NCBI GenBank assembly: GCA_963773605.1
Contig: CAVZBT010000006.1
Location: forward strand, 248,001-312,000
Reading direction: 5' to 3'
Origin: CAVZBT01 sp963773605
GTDB lineage: Bacteria; Acidobacteriota; UBA6911
DNA length: 64,000 bases
The notes beneath the pieces are model-generated. The model was given only the letters and a program-made list of their open reading frames with translations, ran no database searches and was not told the DNA's origin. Both the position numbers and the translations under genes were made by a program. Below are positions 46,260-54,995 of this stretch, in pieces; within the stretch, counting starts at the first letter, position 1; every line of letters begins with the position of its first letter.

Positions 46260-47204
46260 TGGCTCGGGGGGGAGTCCTTGGGCGCGTAGTAGCCCTTGCG
46301 TGCGCGCACTCGCACCCCTCCCTGCTTGCATCGTATGTCGATGGCTCCGAAAAGAACCGTCACGCTTGTAGTTCGTTGAACGGTAGGCCAGGCTGTACTG
46401 GCCCTGGATGTCCTTCGCCGATCGCCTGGAAAGCCGCCTGGATCTCCGCAAAACGGGCCCGCGGCGAGAAGAAACTTCCGCCGGTTTCTTCGGCGAATTT
46501 TCCTCAGCACCCCGAAGTTGGTCCCCAGGTCGCCGCGCACCCCAATCCCGTAGATCAGGACGTCGTTTTTCTGGGCGACTTCAATGGCCTCTTCCTTGCG
46601 CAGCTTGCTGGCGTTGTCTTCGCCGTCGGTGATGGCGATGATGATCTTGCGGCCGGTTTCGGTCTTGAGCTTCTCGTCGACCGCCAGGAAGATCGCGTCG
46701 TACAACGACGTGCTGTTTCCCGCCTCAAGGGCATCCATGGCGTTGATCAGCCGATCCGGGTCGTCGGTGAAGTCCTGCACCAGGTTGACGTCCGGAGTCG
46801 AACTGCATGAGGAGCGCCAGGTCTCTTCTCTTGCGCAGAATCGTACGGAAGAATTCCGCCGCGGTCTCTTTCTCGTATTCGAGCTTGGTTCTTGACGCTT
46901 CCGCTGGTGTCGAGCAGAAGTGCGATGGTCAGGGGCACCGGGCTGCCATCGCGCCATGTCGCTGAAGTACTCGATGGTCTGCGGCTGCCGGTCCTCGAGG
47001 ACGATGAAGTCGTCCCGGGTCAGGCCGGCACGCGCCGGTTGTGCGGTCGATGGCCGAAAAGACGACATTGACGAGGGCCACTTCGGTGCGGATCGTCGTC
47101 TGCGGTTCCTGCGGCGGGTTTCGGCGGCCGGGGCAGTCGCCGCCAGCCAGCAAACCCACGCCACAAGCCGCTGCGAGAGTCCTCAAGACCATGCGACCCT
47201 TCAT
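46256..47204 (-). CDS. Acidobacterial VWFA-related secreted protein (several frameshifts)
   Basis: Start MKGRMVLRTLAAACGVGLLAGG is a signal peptide. Then in shifting frames: TEVALVNVVFSAIDR, DDFIVLEDRQPQTIEYFSD, the VWA part with DVNLVQDFTDDPDRLINAMD, STSLYDAIFLAVDEKL, KIIIAITDGEDNASKL, LIYGIGVRGDLG, and the C-terminal signature YSLAYRSTNYKRDGSFR then RVRARKGYYAPKD. This is the VWFA-related domain family typical of Acidobacteriota. The start of the VWA (about 46880-46960) and about 46500 and 46340 are broken by indels; all domain parts survive. It probably acts outside the cytoplasm in adhesion or protein binding. Confidence 0.8.
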
Positions 47205-47264
47205 TTCAGAGAACAGGCCAAGGACCCGGTCATCGCCTGGCTTACATGCTCGGAGCGGGTTTCT

Positions 47265-48064
47265 TCAGGCCACGACCCGGAAAACCAGGTCCACCGCATG
47301 AGCGGCGTCGTCAATACGGACGTCCACGTCAGACTGCGAGATCGGGTTGAACACCCGCATCTGGTTCAGGAAATGCAGGCTGAGGACCAGCATTTCCGGA
47401 TTGTAAACACCCCCCTCGCCGACAAGAAGGTGCCGTTTGAAATCGGGCCTGTTGATCGACGGCTCTCCTTCCACTATGATGCTCCGCACCCGGTAGGCCT
47501 CTCCCTCCGTGCACTCCAGAACGCAGTCGACCACCCGGCGCACTTCACGCACGTCTTCGCGCAACTCGGCTCGAGCCCGGATGTACCCCATCGACTGGTA
47601 GCTGTCGAGGATCTTGTCGCGCCACTCGGCCATTTTGCCCCGGCTGTAGGGCTGCCCCGTTCGCATCGGCACCATCTGATAAGGGGGGATGCAGTTTGAG
47701 CACCTGCGCGTTCCTGACCGACACCTCGCCGATCATGAACTGCGGCCCTGTCCACGACGGGATTCGGATGACGGCGCCCTGGCCCCGGCCGGCGACGTTA
47801 TCCATCCGGACCGCGGCGGGCCCGACTCGGGCGCGGAGAAACCCCATGTCTTCGTAAAAGACGCCGAGCCGCGGATGTCGTCCTCGAGCGCCGCTGGTTG
47901 AAAAGCTCGCCCTCCCGGCAGAAACGCAGGTACGATTTCAGCCGGAAGGGATCGACGGTGCTGTTTCCGTCGAAGGTGATGGAAATAACGGGTATGCCCA
48001 GGGCCCGGACGGCTACGCAAAGCAGCCCGGCGAGTGCAAGGCTGAGTGAAAACTTCCGTGGCAT
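47265..48064 (-). CDS. Exported POTRA-domain protein (several frameshifts)
   Basis: Signal peptide MPRKFSLSLALAGLLCVAVRA; next VISITFDGNSTVDPFRLKSYL is the start of a POTRA-like repeat. After frame changes around 47900 and 47700 the intact C-terminal frame has DKILDSYQSMGYIRARAELR and VDCVLECTEGEAYRVRSIIVEGEPSI, a second POTRA repeat. At about 265 residues it lacks a beta-barrel, so it looks like a soluble or lipoprotein-like POTRA protein or the front end of a BamA/TamA relative whose barrel is elsewhere. It follows the PfkB-RNase H gene by 26 bp. Confidence 0.65.
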
Positions 48065-48090
48065 GTGGTTAGCGTACCAGATACCGAGGC

Positions 48091-49437
48091 TCATGCGTAG
48101 GTCTCTTCGCCGCTGCCCCGCTCGTCCTGCGCCTTGTTGGCGAGGGCATCGGCCTTCTTGTTCTGCTCGCGCGGCACGTGCCGTATGGAGAAGCGTTCGA
48201 ATCGCCGGATGAGCTGCTCCGCTTCCGCGTGGAGCTTCTGGAGTGCGGGGTTCTTCACCCGGTAAATCCCTTTGATTTGCCTGACCAGGAGTTCGGAATC
48301 CGAGCAGACCGAGAGCCGGCGGAGCCCGTGCTCGAGGGCGTAGCGCAGCCCGCGCAGCAGCGCGGAGTACTCGGCGTAGTTATTGGTGCGGTTCCCGAGG
48401 TACTCGTACAACCCTCGCCACGGTTTGCCATCGAGTTCGAAATAGACCCCTGCGCCGGCTGCGCCCGGGTTCCCGCGCGAGCCGCCGTCGACATAGACCA
48501 AAGCGCCGCGCGAGGCGTCCGGGGCCGGGGCGTCCGTGGGCGGAGTGGCCGGGGTCGGGGTGGCCGGGGCCGGCGCGAGGTCCGGCGTGGCCGGGGCGCC
48601 CTGCCGTCCTGCATCCCGGGCCGCCGACACGGGGTCGAGCCCGGCGACCAGGCCAGCCAGAAACCCCGCGTCGAGCTCCGCGTCGGGGGGCGGGTTTCGG
48701 GTGTCCGACGGCCTCTCCGCAGCGAAGGATTCGACCAAGGTCGATGTGGCCACCGCCGTTACGCATCCGTCGCCGCGCACTACGGCGAGGCGCATTCCCT
48801 GCTCCAACGCCCAGCGGGCGACCCGCGCCGGTTCGGCGGTCCCGAGCCAGGGGGCGATCTGCGTCGGATTGACAAACAGCAGCTCGACCATGGGCGCGAT
48901 TTCCAGGAGGGCCGCGCGCGCCGCGGCCGGGACCCGGAGCGTCGGATCGAGGTTGGCCCCGAAGGCGGTTCGGATCCCCGCGTCAGAAGCGGCCTTGAAA
49001 GCGCCGAACACCCCATCCTGCGCCGCGACGGAGAGCGCCTGAAACTCGCCGCACGAATAAAACCAGCGGCTCCCCTCGAGGTAGCTCAAATCGGGATCGA
49101 GCAGGGTGAACGCGGCTGACGACGACCCCGCACGCCGGTAGGAACGCTTCAGGCTGGCTCGGTCGCCGTGACTGAAGATCACCCCGTTGCCGCCGGAAAC
49201 CGTCAGACACCGGCTCGTTTCGATCCCGGCGCGCAGCAGGGCGTCGCGGATGAATCCCTCAAACAAGTCGTCGCCCAGCCTGGTCATGAGTCCGGTCTTG
49301 AGCCCGAGCCGGACTGCCGCCTGGGCCAAAGGGAAGGAATCGCCGCCGACGCGGGAACGGAACTGCGTGTCGGCGGTAAAGCGATTCCGGCACCACAGCT
49401 CCACGGGGCAATCACCGAGCACGACGAGGTCCAGCAT
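48091..49437 (-). CDS. PfkB-like kinase fused to RNase HI
   Basis: A 448-residue two-domain protein. Residues 1-about 275 are a PfkB/ribokinase fold: VVLGDCPVELW, VGGDSFPLAQAAVRLGLKTGL, GDDLFEGFIRDALLRAGI, and a C-terminal DAELDAGFLAGLVAGLD where the usual GAGD anion hole is altered to AELD, so kinase activity is doubtful. After a Pro/Ala/Thr linker (about 280-310) residues about 315-440 are a complete type I RNase H with YVDGGSRGNPGAAGAGVYF, NNYAEYSALLRGL, VCSDSELLVRQIKG and NKKADALANKA, holding the D-E-D-D metal ligands. The order PfkB then RNase H on one chain is unusual. It starts 3 nt after the zinc-ribbon gene. Confidence 0.85.
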   Translation of the reverse strand: MLDLVVLGDCPVELWCRNRFTADTQFRSRVGGDSFPLAQAAVRLGLKTGLMTRLGDDLFEGFIRDALLRAGIETSRCLTVSGGNGVIFSHGDRASLKRSYRRAGSSSAAFTLLDPDLSYLEGSRWFYSCGEFQALSVAAQDGVFGAFKAASDAGIRTAFGANLDPTLRVPAAARAALLEIAPMVELLFVNPTQIAPWLGTAEPARVARWALEQGMRLAVVRGDGCVTAVATSTLVESFAAERPSDTRNPPPDAELDAGFLAGLVAGLDPVSAARDAGRQGAPATPDLAPAPATPTPATPPTDAPAPDASRGALVYVDGGSRGNPGAAGAGVYFELDGKPWRGLYEYLGNRTNNYAEYSALLRGLRYALEHGLRRLSVCSDSELLVRQIKGIYRVKNPALQKLHAEAEQLIRRFERFSIRHVPREQNKKADALANKAQDERGSGEETYA

Positions 49438-49440
49438 GGT

Positions 49441-50153
49441 TTAGAGGGCTTCGCGGAGGAAGAGGATTCGTGAACAGCTGTCGCAGGCGTAGAGGACTTC
49501 GTTCCTGAACAAGTCCGCATAGACCTGGGGACGGATGCGGACGTGGCAGGCCGAGCAGAGTTCGCCTTTCGCTTCGGCCAGCGCGATCCCCCGGCGTGCC
49601 TCGGCGATACGACGGTAACGCGAGAGCAATTCGGTTTCGATGACGGCCTCGGCCGCCGCCTTCTCAGACTGCAGGCGGCTCAACTCCGCTTCGAGCCCGG
49701 GGACCGACGCCTGCCATTGCCGGATTTGCTCCTGGATCTGCGCCGTCTGGACTTTCAGGTCCCGTCTCGGCCCCTTTCAGGTGGCCCTCCATCGACTCCA
49801 TCTCTTCCATGATGTCCAGGACCTTGTCTTCTTCCGCGCGGATCTGGGCCTCGGCCGTCTGGATCTCGTGCAGCATGGCGGTGTATTCCCGATTGGTCTT
49901 CACCGACATGAGCTGGTCCTTGAGCTTCGAGAGCTTGGGCCGCAGCAGGTCCACGTCCCCCTCGAGCGCACGGCGTCGTTTGCCCAGTTCAAGACCGCGC
50001 GCGAGCACGCTCTTCATGCACCTGGTTGAATTGTTGGAGTTCTGTTTCGAGGGCGTAAACCCGGGTGGGAACTTCGGAGATTTCTTTCTGTAATCCGGCG
50101 ATCTTCTGTTCGGTGTCCTGCAGGGCGATCAGGTTTCGAAGATCGGGATTCAC
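49441..50153 (-). CDS. Coiled-coil C4 zinc-ribbon protein, COG1579-like (frameshifted)
   Basis: A 237-residue protein in corrected frame: VNPDLRNLIALQDTEQKIAGL, a long coiled coil (ALEGDVDLLRPKLSKLKDQL, NREYTAMLHEIQTAEAQIR), a middle helix LSRLQSEKAAAEAVIETELL and the C-terminal ribbon CSACHVRIRPQ...YACDSCSRIL. Frame changes lie near 50020 and 49770; homology crosses both. COG1579-type proteins often sit next to RNase H-like genes in bacteria, as here with the PfkB-RNase H gene 3 nt downstream. GTG 50153 follows GGAGGG. A nucleic-acid or membrane-bridging role is unproven. Confidence 0.75.
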
Positions 50154-50379
50154 CTGGCCGCCCCCTCCCGCATCTTCCGGCTGGAGGGAGGCAGGACACA
50201 GCGCTGCCGCCCGGGCGACCGGCGGGTGATGGCGTTCCAGTTCGATGAATGCTCAGTCATGGTAGACCGGGAAATATACCCCCTTCCGCGCCAACCTGTC
50301 AACGCGTGTCGAGCCATTCCGAAAGAATCCACTGCAGCCCCTCATTGATGCCCAGAGCACCCGGTACAACACGGGAAGC

Positions 50380-50409
50380 GGTGCCGAGGCCTTTCGTTTC
50401 CTCGGCACC
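50380..50409. repeat. Family A inverted repeat with 10-bp arms
   Basis: GGTGCCGAGG-N10-CCTCGGCACC, perfect arms. It is followed at 50425 by GCGGCC-TC-GGCCGC and at about 50520 by GGCCTCGGCACCGCACCCC. Confidence 0.6.
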
Positions 50410-50424
50410 AAAGCCATCTGGAGT

Positions 50425-50466
50425 GCGGCCTCGGCCGCGCCGTGCGTTCCGTGCCTGGCTTTTGAT
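50425..50466. repeat. Family A repeat, GCGGCC type, copy 2
   Basis: GCGGCC-TC-GGCCGC then GCCGTGCGTTCCGTGCCTGGCTTTTGATT, matching 24081-24120. Confidence 0.6.
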
Positions 50467-50621
50467 TCCTGGGCGCTCAAAACCGACTTTATCGCGCGCC
50501 CGCCGAAGATGCGTATAAAGTGCAGGCCTCGGCACCGCACCCCAGGAGCGGTGTTGCTTTTGTTTCTGTTGACGTCTCCGGGCCATCCGCAACAGAATTG
50601 AGATTCCTATGGAGGCAAGCC

Positions 50622-51752
50622 ATGGTGCAACTGGGTCTCAAGCCCGCCGACGCAGCCCGCTACGACGGTGTCGCGTTGGGTGAGGTCATGCTGCGCATCG
50701 ATCCCGGAGACGTTCCCACACACCGAGCACGTGCCGCCCGGATCTGGCACGGCGGGGGCGAAACAAACGTGGCCGAGGGATTGGCCGCGTGTTTCGGATT
50801 GAGGACCGCGGTCGTGACAGCGCTGGTCGACGACGGTATCGGGCGGAACATCGAGAATCAGCTGCGCGAGGCCGGGGTCGACGTGTCGCGCATCATCTGG
50901 TTCGGCACGTCCGGGACGGGACGGTTCGCCACCGATCAGAAGGGGACCCTGCACAACGGCATCAATTTCACCTGGGCAGGCAAAGGGCTGCTGCCCTCGG
51001 TGACCGAGTATTACCGGGCCCACACGCCCATTCGTGAACTCGCCCCGGGCGATGTCGACTGGGACGACCTGTTCGCGGCCGGCGTGCGCTGGTTCCACAC
51101 GGGCGGGATCTACAACCTGATCTCCCCCACCAGCAGCCGGCTGGCGCTCGAGGCGGTCCAGGCGGCGGGCCGGCACGGCACCTTCCGCTCCTACGACCTG
51201 AACTACCGCTCGAAGGTCGAGCCGAGCAAAGAACGCGCCCGCGAGATCAACCGCTCGATGGCGCCGCACGTCGACTTTCTCGTCGGCAACCAGAGCGACT
51301 TCGACGATTCGCTCGGATACGTCAGCGACAAAGTCCCCAAGAATGCCCCGTTCGAAACCTGGCTGGACACCTATGCCCGGCTGCTCCGGCGCGTCGCCTC
51401 GGACTACCCGAACCTGAAGCTGATCGGGACCCAACTGAGGGGAGCGCTCACGGCCGACCGCATCCATTGGGGGGCCGTTCTCTTCGACACCGGCACCGAC
51501 GCCCTGTTCACGGCACCGGCGCGCGAAAACGTCGAGATCGCGGACCGGACCGGAGGGGGCGACTCGTTCGTTTCCGGCGTCGCGGCCGCGCTGCTGCGAG
51601 GACACGACGTCAACACGGCCGTCCAGTGGGGGGCGGCGCACGGCATCCTGGTGCAGGAGACGCCCGGCGACACAACGATGGTGACCCAGAAAGACGTGGA
51701 AAAGGAAGTCAAACGCGCTGCCGCCGGCGGCGGCGTCGTTGCGCTGCGCTGA
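50622..51752 (+). CDS. kdgK: 2-keto-3-deoxygluconate kinase (PfkB family)
   Basis: A 376-residue PfkB kinase: VALGEVMLRIDPG, RARAARIWHGGGETNVAEGLA, DDGIGRNIENQLREAGVD, TSGTGRFATDQKG, and near the C-terminus RTGGGDSFVSGVAAAL, the GxGD catalytic loop with its aspartate. It phosphorylates 2-keto-3-deoxy-gluconate to KDPG. The assignment rests on the KDPG aldolase gene 30 bp downstream; fructokinase-like activity is the alternative. ATG 50622 follows GGAGG. Confidence 0.85.
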   Translation: MVQLGLKPADAARYDGVALGEVMLRIDPGDVPTHRARAARIWHGGGETNVAEGLAACFGLRTAVVTALVDDGIGRNIENQLREAGVDVSRIIWFGTSGTGRFATDQKGTLHNGINFTWAGKGLLPSVTEYYRAHTPIRELAPGDVDWDDLFAAGVRWFHTGGIYNLISPTSSRLALEAVQAAGRHGTFRSYDLNYRSKVEPSKERAREINRSMAPHVDFLVGNQSDFDDSLGYVSDKVPKNAPFETWLDTYARLLRRVASDYPNLKLIGTQLRGALTADRIHWGAVLFDTGTDALFTAPARENVEIADRTGGGDSFVSGVAAALLRGHDVNTAVQWGAAHGILVQETPGDTTMVTQKDVEKEVKRAAAGGGVVALR

Positions 51753-51782
51753 ACGGCTTCCGCACGAAAGAGGAGGTGTGTT

Positions 51783-52550
51783 GTGGCAGAGCACATGCGT
51801 GACCGGTCGCGGGTGGAGAAAGCGCTGCGCGGCTCGGGCATCGTGGTAGTGATGAACAAGGACCATATCAAGAAGCCCGAGGACATGATCCTCACGATGC
51901 AGGAGGTCTATGCCGCCGGGCTGGTGGCGGAAGTCACCTTCCGGATCGATGAAGCCATACTGCGCGAGGGCATGTCCGAGCTCACGCGCATCCGGGCGGC
52001 GGCGGCTCGCGACAAGCCCTTCGTACTCGGGGTCGGTTCGGTCATCAACCCGAAGGAGCTGCAGTCGGCCCTCGACATGGGCTTCGACATGATCGTGGCC
52101 CCCGCCAACGTCATGGGCGGCCATGGCGCAGGGTCGGAGTTTGTCCGCATCTGCCGCGGGCAGGGCGTCTTTTCGGCCCCGGCAGTCTTTACCCCGACCG
52201 AGATGCAGTATTTCATCGAGCGGGAAGATGGACTGGAACCCGATGCGGTCAAGATCTTCCCTGCCAGGTCCCACGGCCCCAAAGGGCTCGGCGACCTGCT
52301 CGCGCCGTTCGTACGCGACCGGCACAGGGGCAGGATAATCATGCCGACGGGGGCGGTCGATTACGAGACCGGCCCGCAATACCGGGAAGTCATCTCCAAA
52401 CGCGGTTTCTTTCCGGTGCTCGGCATGTCGTCGCCCCTTGCACTGGTCGACAAGGAGAAGAAGCCGGGCGACGTCGACTGCGTGCGCCGGTCCCTTGCGC
52501 AATTCCGGGAGAAGTTCGCCGCAGCCTCCGCCGCTGCCGCCGCCCATTGA
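51783..52550 (+). CDS. KDPG aldolase-like protein
   Basis: A 255-residue class I aldolase of the KHG/KDPG family: VVVMNKDHIKKPEDMILTMQ, GLVAEVTFRIDEAI, FVLGVGSVINPKELQSALD, MIVAPANVMGG, and the Schiff-base lysine in DAVKIFPARSHGPKGL. It splits KDPG into pyruvate and glyceraldehyde 3-phosphate, completing an Entner-Doudoroff-type route with the kinase encoded upstream. It is about 40 residues longer than E. coli Eda, mainly at the C-terminal tail. GTG 51783 follows GAGGAGGT. Confidence 0.88.
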   Translation: MAEHMRDRSRVEKALRGSGIVVVMNKDHIKKPEDMILTMQEVYAAGLVAEVTFRIDEAILREGMSELTRIRAAAARDKPFVLGVGSVINPKELQSALDMGFDMIVAPANVMGGHGAGSEFVRICRGQGVFSAPAVFTPTEMQYFIEREDGLEPDAVKIFPARSHGPKGLGDLLAPFVRDRHRGRIIMPTGAVDYETGPQYREVISKRGFFPVLGMSSPLALVDKEKKPGDVDCVRRSLAQFREKFAAASAAAAAH

Positions 52551-52581
52551 CCGCCCCATCCGGCGCAAAATTGAAGGGGCC

Positions 52582-53067
52582 ATGAGAGCTGTGCTGCAGC
52601 GCGTCTCGCGCGCGGAGGTCTCGGTCGAGGGGACCACGGTCGCCGCGATCGGGACCGGGGTCCTCGCCCTTATCGGGATTTCGCGCGACGACACGCGGCT
52701 CGACCTGGACTGGATGGCGCGAAAAATCGTCGAACTGCGGATCTTCGACGACGCCGAGGGTAAGCTCAACCTCAGCCTGCTTGACGTCGGGGGTGAACTG
52801 CTGATCGTGTCGCAGTTTACCCTCTACGGCGACTGCCGCAAGGGGCGGCGGCCGTCGTACTCTGAGGCGGCTCCCCCCGCGCAGGCCTCGGAGCTATACG
52901 CCGAGTTCCTCATCACCGTACGGCAGTTCGTTCCCCGGGCGCAAACCGGGCAGTTCCAGGCGATGATGCAGGTTTCCCTGCTGAACGATGGCCCGGTAAC
53001 CCTGATCCTCGATAGCAGGGGGGCAAAGGGGCAAGGGGATCCACAGGGCCCGGGATTACCCTCTTGA
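52582..53067 (+). CDS. dtd: D-aminoacyl-tRNA deacylase
   Basis: A 161-residue Dtd: MRAVLQRVSRAEVSVEG, GVLALIGISRDDT, LIVSQFTLYGDCRKGRRPSY and NDGPVTLILDS, the SQFTLYG and NxGPV active-site motifs. It removes D-amino acids and glycine mischarged on tRNA. The C-terminal RGAKGQGDPQGPGLPS tail is longer than usual. It follows the aldolase gene by 31 bp and has a GGGGCC site before ATG. Confidence 0.93.
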   Translation: MRAVLQRVSRAEVSVEGTTVAAIGTGVLALIGISRDDTRLDLDWMARKIVELRIFDDAEGKLNLSLLDVGGELLIVSQFTLYGDCRKGRRPSYSEAAPPAQASELYAEFLITVRQFVPRAQTGQFQAMMQVSLLNDGPVTLILDSRGAKGQGDPQGPGLPS

Positions 53068-53212
53068 CCTGGCCTCCCCCTTCACGGGGATCAGCCGTGG
53101 GGCTGCGTCCAGGCCTGGACTCCATAAGCGGGTGACCCTCCAGTTGTCTAAGTCTCGCCCTCGAGGAAAGGGGTAGCATCCCCTGTTTGCCCTCATGTAA
53201 GATTTATGTCTT

Positions 53213-53800
53213 ATGGCCATCCATACGCGCATGAACCTGGTCTTCGGGTTGGCAGTAGCTTCTCTCGGAGCCGCCGCCCTGTGTGCCATGTATGTTAATC
53301 GCAACCTGCCGGCGATTTCTGAAGCCCCCCCAGCCGCGGCGGGCGGCGGCAGGCTGCCGGAGAACCATCCTCCGATAGACGGGACGGCCAAGATCGCGGC
53401 GCTCGAGCAGCTCACCCGCGGGAACCCGGACAACGCGGACTACAAGGCCCAGATCGGGAATGCCTATTACGACATGGGACAGTACGAGAAAGCCGCAGAA
53501 GCGTACCGGCAGTGCCTGGAGCTGCAGCCCGACAACCCGTCCGTCCAGACCGATCTGGGCACGAGCTATCATTACCTGGGGCGGCACGACCAGGCGCTCG
53601 AGGTATTCGACGCCGTCCTGAAAAAGCACCCCGGTTTCGCGCAGGCCCTGTTTAACAAGGGGATCGTGCTCCAAATGGGGAAGAAGGACCTTCCGGGTGC
53701 GGTTGCCGCGTGGGAAGAACTGCTGCGCGCCGACCCCAATTTTCCGCAGCGAGCCGACCTGGAGCGGAAGATCAGTGAACTGAAGTCGGGAATGAGATAG
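53213..53800 (+). CDS. Membrane-anchored TPR protein
   Basis: A 195-residue protein. An N-terminal anchor (MNLVFGLAVASLGAAALCAMYV) is followed by a Pro/Ala linker and about three TPR units (YKAQIGNAYYDMGQYEKAAE, VQTDLGTSYHYLGRHDQALE, AQALFNKGIVLQMGKKDL). It resembles the NrfG/CcmI-like helpers used in cytochrome assembly, but partners are not apparent. A TAAGAT hexamer ends 9 nt before the ATG, so the message may be almost leaderless. The YHS-like gene follows after 12 bp. Confidence 0.75.
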   Translation: MAIHTRMNLVFGLAVASLGAAALCAMYVNRNLPAISEAPPAAAGGGRLPENHPPIDGTAKIAALEQLTRGNPDNADYKAQIGNAYYDMGQYEKAAEAYRQCLELQPDNPSVQTDLGTSYHYLGRHDQALEVFDAVLKKHPGFAQALFNKGIVLQMGKKDLPGAVAAWEELLRADPNFPQRADLERKISELKSGMR

Positions 53801-53812
53801 GCGAACCGCAAT

Positions 53813-54094
53813 ATGACCGGATTTTTCCTCCGCTTTCTGATCATCATCGTGGCCTTGTGGCTGTTGCGGCGCTTCCTGGGCGCGCTGGTCGGCGAACCGC
53901 GCCGCTCGCAGAGGCAGCCCCGCGCAGCGAAGCCCATCGCGCCCAACCAGATGGTCAAGGACCCGGTCTGCGGCATGTACATGGATCCCAGGCTGGCTGT
54001 CGAGGTGCAGAATCAGGCGGGCGGTTACTTCTATTTCTGCTCCAACGAGTGCAGGCAGAAGTTCCTGGCGCAGCTCCGGGGCCGCACCGTTTGA
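53813..54094 (+). CDS. Small membrane protein with YHS-like metal-binding motif
   Basis: A 93-residue protein: N-terminal helix FFLRFLIIIVALWLLRRFLG, Arg-rich linker, then a YHS-like domain MVKDPVCGMYMDPRLAVEVQ, FYFCSNECRQKFLAQL. The KDPVCGM...C-x3-C motif binds copper or other soft metals in CopA-like and P-type ATPase partners. No transporter lies nearby. It likely faces the cytoplasm. Confidence 0.75.
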   Translation: MTGFFLRFLIIIVALWLLRRFLGALVGEPRRSQRQPRAAKPIAPNQMVKDPVCGMYMDPRLAVEVQNQAGGYFYFCSNECRQKFLAQLRGRTV

Positions 54095-54152
54095 GAGCTA
54101 TGCCGGCACAGCCGTGCCGATGGGGTCGACCCGGCCCTGTTCCACAAACCTG

Positions 54153-54180
54153 TTGAAATCACCCCGGCTCCGCATATAAT
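54153..54180 (+). promoter_or_regulatory. Promoter of the HEAT-repeat gene
   Basis: TTGAAA, 16 nt, TATAAT. Transcription would begin near 54187, upstream of the AAAGGAG ribosome site and TTG start at 54207. Confidence 0.65.
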
Positions 54181-54206
54181 TGGGCTACCTGCCTAAAGGA
54201 GCCTTT

Positions 54207-54938
54207 TTGCCCCTTGGCAAAGCGAGAGTTGTTGATTTGAAGAAGACGGCTTCCAAGAAGACCCCTCGCTTTTCAGAAGAGATGATTCAGGAATGTCTCC
54301 TCATCATGGAATCGGGAGACATCGAGGATCTCTTCGAGATTATCCCCCGTATCGGCGTGCTCCGAGATCATCGCTTCCGCGAACCGCTCACGGCGCTCCT
54401 GGTCGACAAAGACTCAAAAAAAAGGGAGTTTGCGGCTTACTCGATGGGCGCGATGGGTGACAACGAATTCCTCGAACCCCTGAAGAAGGCATTCGCGGAA
54501 TCCCGCGCGGTGAAAGGGTTCGGAGTCGAGGAAGTTCAGATAGCCATTATCGAAGCGATCGGGGCGATCGGCGACGACGCCGCCGTGGACTTCTTCCTGC
54601 CGGTGGTCAAGTCCCCGGAAAGATCGGTCGAAATGGCGCGGATGCGTAAGTGGATAATCGAGTCGCTGGGCGCCATCGCGCAGCAGGGCGGCACCCGCTC
54701 ACTCGAAGCCCTGTTGGAGCTCACCGGGCACGAAGAGGGCGACCTCCAGGCTCAGTCCCTGTCGGAACTGTCGGTGGCGTTCTGGCACAGGCCCAACGAG
54801 ATCGAGGACTCGATACTCGAGCGCATGTACGAACTCACCCGCGACCGCAACCCGATTGTGGCCGAATCCGCACTCTCAGCGCTGCAAAGCCTCGCCGACG
54901 TCGGTTGTCGCCGCGCCGAGCGCCTCTTTTCCCGCTAA
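54207..54938 (+). CDS. HEAT-repeat protein
   Basis: A 243-residue alpha-helical repeat protein: CLLIMESGDIEDLFEIIPRI, FREPLTALLVDKDSKKREFA, FLEPLKKAFAESRAV, EVQIAIIEAIGAIGDDAAVD, RKWIIESLGAIAQQGGTRSL and AESALSALQSLADVGCRRAE. HEAT repeats are protein-protein scaffolds; PBS-lyase-like use is not indicated. TTG 54207 was chosen because AAAGGAG precedes it at 6 nt and a promoter puts the RNA start just upstream; the in-frame TTG at 54180 overlaps the -10 hexamer. Confidence 0.75.
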   Translation: MPLGKARVVDLKKTASKKTPRFSEEMIQECLLIMESGDIEDLFEIIPRIGVLRDHRFREPLTALLVDKDSKKREFAAYSMGAMGDNEFLEPLKKAFAESRAVKGFGVEEVQIAIIEAIGAIGDDAAVDFFLPVVKSPERSVEMARMRKWIIESLGAIAQQGGTRSLEALLELTGHEEGDLQAQSLSELSVAFWHRPNEIEDSILERMYELTRDRNPIVAESALSALQSLADVGCRRAERLFSR

Positions 54939-54941
54939 AAA

Positions 54942-54983
54942 GGGGGGCGCGGATCGCCGCTTCTCGGATGCGATCCGCCCCCG
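54942..54983 (-). terminator. Rho-independent terminator
   Basis: GC stem GGGGGCG...CGATCCGCCCCC with, on the minus strand, a following CTTTTT run. It serves the TPR/carboxypeptidase-regulatory gene and lies between convergent genes. Confidence 0.55.
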
Positions 54984-54995
54984 ACGTACCCCGCC

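Larger units (their letters stand above)
50154..50621. other. Intergenic gap rich in family A repeats
   Basis: No gene supported in 468 bases. Three family A elements lie here (50380-50409, 50425-50466, 50520-50543), and the KDG kinase promoter must lie within or after them. Confidence 0.5.
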
